From positions 1 to 64,000 of the forward strand of contig NZ_BMII01000025.1 in assembly GCF_014641855.1 (NCBI RefSeq): a stretch of 64,000 nucleotides of DNA. The letters are read 5' to 3'. Position 1 is the stretch's first letter; every line of letters begins with the position of its first letter. Source of the DNA: Shewanella inventionis (GTDB taxonomy: Bacteria > Pseudomonadota > Gammaproteobacteria > Enterobacterales > Shewanellaceae). The notes beneath the pieces are model-generated. The model saw only the letters and a list, made by a program, of their open reading frames with translations, had not been told where the DNA came from and did not search any database. The position numbers and the translations under genes were made by a program. Shown here piece by piece: positions 59,721 to 64,000 of this stretch.

Positions 59721-60269
59721 TTAAAAATCGGCTGGCGTGGTTGCGCTGACTAAACGGCAGGGTTCATCAAATGGATTTCGAAAACGGTGTGGCTGCTGGC
59801 TATTAAAATAATAACTGTCACCTTTTTCTAAAATAAACACTTCTTCGCCCACAGTGACTTCTAATTTGCCTTCTACAATGACCCCGCCTTCTTCGCCCTC
59901 ATGTTGCAGCATGTCTGGACCGGTATCAGAATTAATGGGGTATGTTTCGCTCATTAAAGACATGGCACGATTAGGGTAATCTCGGCCGATTAACTTATAG
60001 ACAAGATCACCCGTACCGATATCAAGTAATTCATTGGCACGATAAACCACTTTTTGATCGCCAATAGAACCATCATCTATTGAGAAAAAATCCACAAGTG
60101 ACATTGGGATCCCAGCCAGCACTTTTTTTAGCGAGCTGACAGATGGGCTTACGCTGTTTTTTTCTATCATTGAAATTGTGCTATTAGTCACCCCAGCGCG
60201 TTTCGCTAACTCACGCTGTGATAAACCTTTCAACTTACGAACAGCTTTTAGGCTTGCACCAATGTCCAA
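59721..60269 (-). CDS. puuR: PuuR-like transcriptional regulator (XRE helix-turn-helix plus cupin)
   Basis: 182 residues from the TTG at 60269 (LDIGASLKAVRKLKGLSQ), with GGAG about 7 bases upstream; the longer frame starting at 60329 reads poorly. The N-terminal HTH is LSQRELAKRAGVTNSTISMIEKN (about residues 16-38). The C-terminal cupin has EGEEGGVIVEGKLEVTVGEE and YYFNSQQPHRFRNP. In E. coli PuuR represses putrescine degradation genes and is released by putrescine. It diverges from the second puuB copy. Confidence 0.92.
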   Translation of the reverse strand: MDIGASLKAVRKLKGLSQRELAKRAGVTNSTISMIEKNSVSPSVSSLKKVLAGIPMSLVDFFSIDDGSIGDQKVVYRANELLDIGTGDLVYKLIGRDYPNRAMSLMSETYPINSDTGPDMLQHEGEEGGVIVEGKLEVTVGEEVFILEKGDSYYFNSQQPHRFRNPFDEPCRLVSATTPADF

Positions 60270-60322
60270 ATTCGTTCTCCTAGATTGGATAGGTAAATAA
60301 TCATGTAACGTGTTGTAGATTA

Positions 60323-60409
60323 TTAACACTTATACAACACTCAATATCAATTAATCACGTTAGCAGGCATAAATCAAAGGAATTGTATTTTACATCAAAT
60401 AAGTGTTAA
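60323..60409. promoter_or_regulatory. Paired inverted sites in the puuR/puuB2 divergent region
   Basis: TTAACACTTAT (60323-60333) recurs inverted as ATAAGTGTTAA (60399-60409), 65 bases apart, between divergent puuR and puuB2. This spacing would allow a regulator to bridge both promoters. No experimental site is known here. Confidence 0.5.
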
Positions 60410-60414
60410 ATAAA

Positions 60415-60431
60415 ATGCACACCTTGTGCAT
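60415..60431. promoter_or_regulatory. Short palindrome, candidate PuuR operator
   Basis: ATGCACA and TGTGCAT surround CCT. The left half within TAAATAAAATGCACA matches 12 of 15 bases of the E. coli PuuR consensus as I recall it (AAAATATAATGAACA). A second AAAATGCACA lies at about 59497, upstream of puuD. Assignment to PuuR is inference. Confidence 0.45.
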
Positions 60432-60499
60432 CTTTTTTCCTTAATCGCTATTAGTTTTTACGTTATTGACCGCAAGAAAATCAATAACATGGAGTCTTT

Positions 60500-61807
60500 A
60501 TGTCAGTAAAATCCCCTATTCACAGCCAACACTATCCAGACTCCTTTTATGTAGCGACGGCTAACAATCTATTTGAATACCCCAAATTAACAGAAAACAT
60601 CAACGTCGATGTGTGCATTATTGGCGGAGGATTTAGTGGTATCAACACCGCCATTGAGCTAAGACAACGCGGCTATAGCGTCGCGTTATTAGAAGCAAAA
60701 CGGATTGGTTGGGGTGCCTCCGGCCGCAATGGCGGTGAACTCATCCGCGGAATAGGTCATGATGCAAGCCAATTTAAAAACGAAATTGGTGAACAAGGCG
60801 TAAAATCAATTCAACAAATGGGGTTTGAGGCTGTTGAAATTGTGATTGATCGCATTAACGAGCACAGCATCGATTGCGATCTGCACATGGGCTATTGCGA
60901 CCTTGCAGTAAAACCCAGGCACATGGATGATTTAGCCGAAGAATATCAAGATCTTAAAAACCAAGGTTATCAAAAACCAATTAAACTGCTAAATCGCAAC
61001 CAAATTGGTGAGGTCATTGGCTCCGACTTTTACCAAGGCGCGCTTGTCGACATGGGCAGTGGCCATTTGCACCCGCTAAATTTAGCTTTAGGCGAGGCAC
61101 GAGTCGCACGAGAGTTAGGCGCGCAATTATTTGAGTACAGCGCCGCTGAAAAAATCATTAAAGGTGATAAACCCAAAGTGATAACAGCGCAAGGTCAGGT
61201 AACCTGTGACTACTTAGTCATTGCTGGCAACGGTTATATCGGCAATACGTTAAGCCCTTACCTTGGCGGTAAAGTATTACCCACAGGCACGTATTTACTG
61301 GCTACTGAGCCTTTAACATCACAGCAATGTGCCAGTATTATTCCGCAAAATATGGCATTTGCAGACATGCGGGTAGCGTTAGATTATTTTCATTTATCAG
61401 CAGATCGCCGATTATTATTTGGCGGTTTATGCACCTATTCAGGCAAAGACCCAAAAAATATTGAAGCAGCTTTAAGGCCCAATCTTGAAAAGGTATTTCC
61501 ACAACTTAAAGGCGTTAAAATTGATTATGAGTGGGGCGGCATGATGGGTATTGGAGCTAACCGCATGCCACAAATAGGCCGTTTACCTGACGCGGCTAAC
61601 ATCTACTTTGCCCAGGCCTATGCTGGCCACGGCGTTAATGCCACCCACATGGCTGCAAGATTAATTGCCGAAGCCATTAGTCAACAGTCACAACGTATCG
61701 ATGTGTTTAACGACATTAAACACATCACCTTTCCAGGCGGCCCAATGCTAAGATCACCGATGCTCGCAGCAGGTATGTTGTATCACAGAATGAAAGATTT
61801 ACTCTAG
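60500..61807 (+). CDS. Gamma-glutamylputrescine oxidoreductase-like FAD enzyme, paralogue 2
   Basis: 435 residues. The FAD motif is DVCIIGGGFSGINTAIEL and the following GWGASGRNGGELIRGIG block matches the enzyme at 49813. The C-terminal half includes GGMMGIGANRMPQIGRL and AGHGVNATHMAARL. It is transcribed alone, divergently from puuR, and ends at the terminator at 61832. The two paralogues could split substrates (gamma-glutamylputrescine versus another glutamylated amine) but this is not seen in the sequence. Confidence 0.87.
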   Translation: MSVKSPIHSQHYPDSFYVATANNLFEYPKLTENINVDVCIIGGGFSGINTAIELRQRGYSVALLEAKRIGWGASGRNGGELIRGIGHDASQFKNEIGEQGVKSIQQMGFEAVEIVIDRINEHSIDCDLHMGYCDLAVKPRHMDDLAEEYQDLKNQGYQKPIKLLNRNQIGEVIGSDFYQGALVDMGSGHLHPLNLALGEARVARELGAQLFEYSAAEKIIKGDKPKVITAQGQVTCDYLVIAGNGYIGNTLSPYLGGKVLPTGTYLLATEPLTSQQCASIIPQNMAFADMRVALDYFHLSADRRLLFGGLCTYSGKDPKNIEAALRPNLEKVFPQLKGVKIDYEWGGMMGIGANRMPQIGRLPDAANIYFAQAYAGHGVNATHMAARLIAEAISQQSQRIDVFNDIKHITFPGGPMLRSPMLAAGMLYHRMKDLL

Positions 61808-61831
61808 AGTAGTTGGATTTGCTGCCGGCTG

Positions 61832-61860
61832 GCAAAGGGTCAACCTTTGCATCTTTTTTA
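61832..61860 (+). terminator. Terminator after the second puuB-like gene
   Basis: GCAAAGG and CCTTTGC pair around GTCAA, followed by ATCTTTTTT. Confidence 0.85.
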
Positions 61861-63740
61861 TGGCCTACGGCCACTAACATTGTGGCGCTTAGCCCACACC
61901 TGAGCAAGAGCAGCCAACGAAAGCAGGACGCTATTTTAGAAGCTACCTAACTCAGACTAAATTGAGCTGTTTGTAATGGCCTGCGGCCACTAACGTCGTG
62001 GCGCTTCGCCCACACCAGACCAAGAGGAAACCAACGGCTGTTCCCTCTTTACTCTTTATAAAAGAATTGGCCCAGCCGCCACATCAAAATTATCATTCTT
62101 GTTACCAAACAATAGCTGCGATAATTTCGCGACGTGGTCAGATCCAGCTTTTAACTTCGTCTGAGTGTTCTTCAGCCTTATTCGTAAATGCTAACGCTTC
62201 AGATGGGGCGTCCCTTCCCCTCCAAAGCTAGCCAGACATCCATGTCTGGACTCACGTCATTTTCTTCAACGGCCTCAAGTTCAGAGTTGAATTTTGGCAT
62301 TTCAAGCTGAAGCTTCTAACGCATTTATGGACAAAGCTTATTTGCTACTTTCACATCATCCAACTCTAACGTCGTCACGTTAATGCTCTTGAGCCGGGAC
62401 CCAGGTGTTTTACTTTTTATGGTTTTCGGCCACTAACACTTCAGGCTGCAATTCCACCCTGAACGGCCAAATACGGCGTCGTCCCGGCAATGCTCTTGAG
62501 CCGGGATCCAGGTGTTTGTTTTACCACTAGGTATCAATACTCAAATGAAATCACTTCTATGACACGCGGTAAACCCATCCCTGGGCGCTCTGCGAAAACA
62601 TCCATGTTTTCGAAGGTCATAGCCGCGATTACATCCGCCGTATGGTTGTCTACGATGCAACCTTGTTTGTTCTGAAAAATTTGACGTATTTATGGACAAA
62701 GCTTATTTGCTACTTTCACATCATCCAACTCTAACGTCGTCACGGTAATGCTCTTGAGCCGGGACCCAGGTGTTTTACTTTTTATGGTTTTCGGCCACTA
62801 ACACTTCAGGCTGCAATTCCACCCTGCACGGCCAAATACGGCGTCGTCCCGGCAATGCTCTTGAGCCGGGATCCAGGTGTTTGTTTTACCACTAGGTATC
62901 GATACTCAATGAAATCACTTCTATGACACGCGGTAAACCCATCCATGGGCGCTCTACGAAAACATCCATGTTTTCGAAGGTCATAGCCGCGATTACATCC
63001 GCCGTATGGGTATCTTCGATGCAACCTTGTTTGTTATTTAAAGACTTCACGCATTTCTGGATAGGGATGTTTTATAACATTTAACTCAAAGAAACTAAGG
63101 TTTTAGGTATCGATACACAAATGAAATCACTTCTATAACACGCGGTAAACCCATCCATGGGCGCTCTACGAAAACATCCATGTTTTCGAAGGTCATAGCC
63201 GCGATTACATCCGCCGTATGGTTATCTTCGATGCAACCTTGTTTGTTACTGAAAAATCTAACGCATTTATGGACAAAGCTTCTTTGCCACTTTCACATCA
63301 TCCAACTCTCACGTCGTCCCGGTAATGCTCTTGAGCCGGGATCCAGGTGTTTTACTTTTTATGGTTTTCGGCCACTAACACTTCAGGCTGCAATTCCACC
63401 CTGAACGGCCAAATACGGCGTCGTCCCGGCAATGCTTTTGAGCCGGGATCCAGGTGTTTGCTTTACCACTAGGTATCGATACTCAAATGAAATCACTTCT
63501 ATGACACGCGGTAAACCCATCCATGGGCGCTCTACGAAAACATCCATGTTTTCGAAGGTCATAGCCGCGATTGCATCCTCCGTATGGTTGTCTTCGATAC
63601 AACCTTGTTTGTTATTTAAAGATTTGACGCATTTATGGGCAAAAGCTTGAAAACTAACTTCTTGTCGTCTCAACTCTAACGTCGTCACGGTAAGGCTTTT
63701 AAGCCGAGCAAAATATGGCCACCCAACCCAACTGGTTATT
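61861..63740. repeat. Tandem array of hairpin-rich repeats
   Basis: A unit of about 365 bp beginning TTATGGACAAAGCTT recurs at 62325, 62690 (partial), 63267 and 63633 (diverged). Each unit carries a CCCGGC...GCCGGG stem, a TTCAGG...CCTGAA stem and the CGAAAACAT/ATGTTTTCG palindrome (62593, 62957, 63169, 63535). Two older blocks with TGGCCTACGGCCAC and GGCGCTT...CCCACACC lie at 61860 and 61977. The small ORFs across it are repeats of each other and lack ribosome sites, so I see no gene. The rest to 64000 has nothing recognisable. Confidence 0.85.
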
Positions 63741-64000
63741 AAAAGCACTAGGTAATGCCTTTGGAATCCTAAAAATAGCTATTTTTCAATAACAAGAGAA
63801 TTTCTACAGTCTCAACGGATCTGTAATAGGTGTTTTTGTGGAACCTAGTTTGGGGGAAAGTGGCGAAGCCATCCTAAACGAAATGTATGCAAAAAAGCCC
63901 TTTTGACAGCCTTGTTAAAGTGTTACTTGGGAAAGCCACTGAAGCTCTCAGCCTTAAATCCCGATTTTAACCAACATGCCTCTTCAGAGGTAAATATGTT

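Noticed and set aside
61861..63740. CRISPR array or integron attC cassettes
   Set aside because: The repeats are about 365 bp without short spacers, no cas or integrase gene is present, and there are no attC core sites.
63383..63748. 121-codon minus-strand ORF, with similar short ORFs at 62806, 62490 and 63180
   Set aside because: They are translations of the same repeat unit in different copies, without ribosome sites or matching starts. The conservation follows from the DNA repeat.

Overview
The window looks like chromosomal DNA of a marine gammaproteobacterium, most likely a Shewanella. The housekeeping genes (tyrS, hemL, pyrB, rpsU-yqeY-dnaG-rpoD, exeAB, erpA, tsaD) read as close Shewanella relatives by recall, base composition is moderate, and several small uncharacterised families typical of Shewanella are present. 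Genus assignment is from recall of the protein sequences, not from a search.

Layout. (1) 1-10.2 kb is an accessory locus in decay. A transposase fragment abuts a TonB-dependent receptor that has lost its N-terminus. A VTT-membrane-domain/flavin disulfide reductase fusion gene is split by a 261-bp MITE. A DUF547 protein, a YnjBCD-type ABC importer, a CDP-alcohol phosphatidyltransferase (YnjF-like, frameshifted in a T-run) and a fatty acid hydroxylase follow. (2) 10.4-36.4 kb is a mosaic of core genes: a soluble zinc-binding chemoreceptor, mtnN-cbiB, small membrane proteins, tyrS, an M23 peptidase with anmK, erpA, a ClC protein, pyrB, hemL, nhaD, exeAB, cca, lpp, rlmA, uppP, folK-folB and plsY. 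(3) 36.4-42.9 kb holds tsaD divergent from the macromolecular synthesis operon rpsU-yqeY-dnaG-rpoD, then a tRNA-Ile2(CAT). (4) 43.2-46.9 kb holds a DUF599 protein, rluA and a Cache-type chemoreceptor. (5) 47.0-61.8 kb is a polyamine uptake and degradation island. It contains potFGHI, a putrescine-type aminotransferase, gamma-glutamylputrescine synthetase and hydrolase, two gamma-glutamylputrescine oxidase paralogues, gabD, gabT and a PuuR-like regulator. Together these would import putrescine, glutamylate or transaminate it, and pass it through GABA to succinate. (6) 61.8-64.0 kb has no convincing gene and carries a tandem array of hairpin-rich repeats.

Mobile and repeated DNA stands out. A 195-bp MITE occurs twice with 6-bp target duplications, and one copy sits inside a second repeat family whose empty sites are visible elsewhere in the window. 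A 261-bp MITE with CTAG duplications splits the reductase. The 61.8-63.7 kb array contains palindromes that keep a common centre while their arms change in step. The strongest candidates for something little described are the 1-10 kb locus, read through its lesions, and the hairpin array at the right end.
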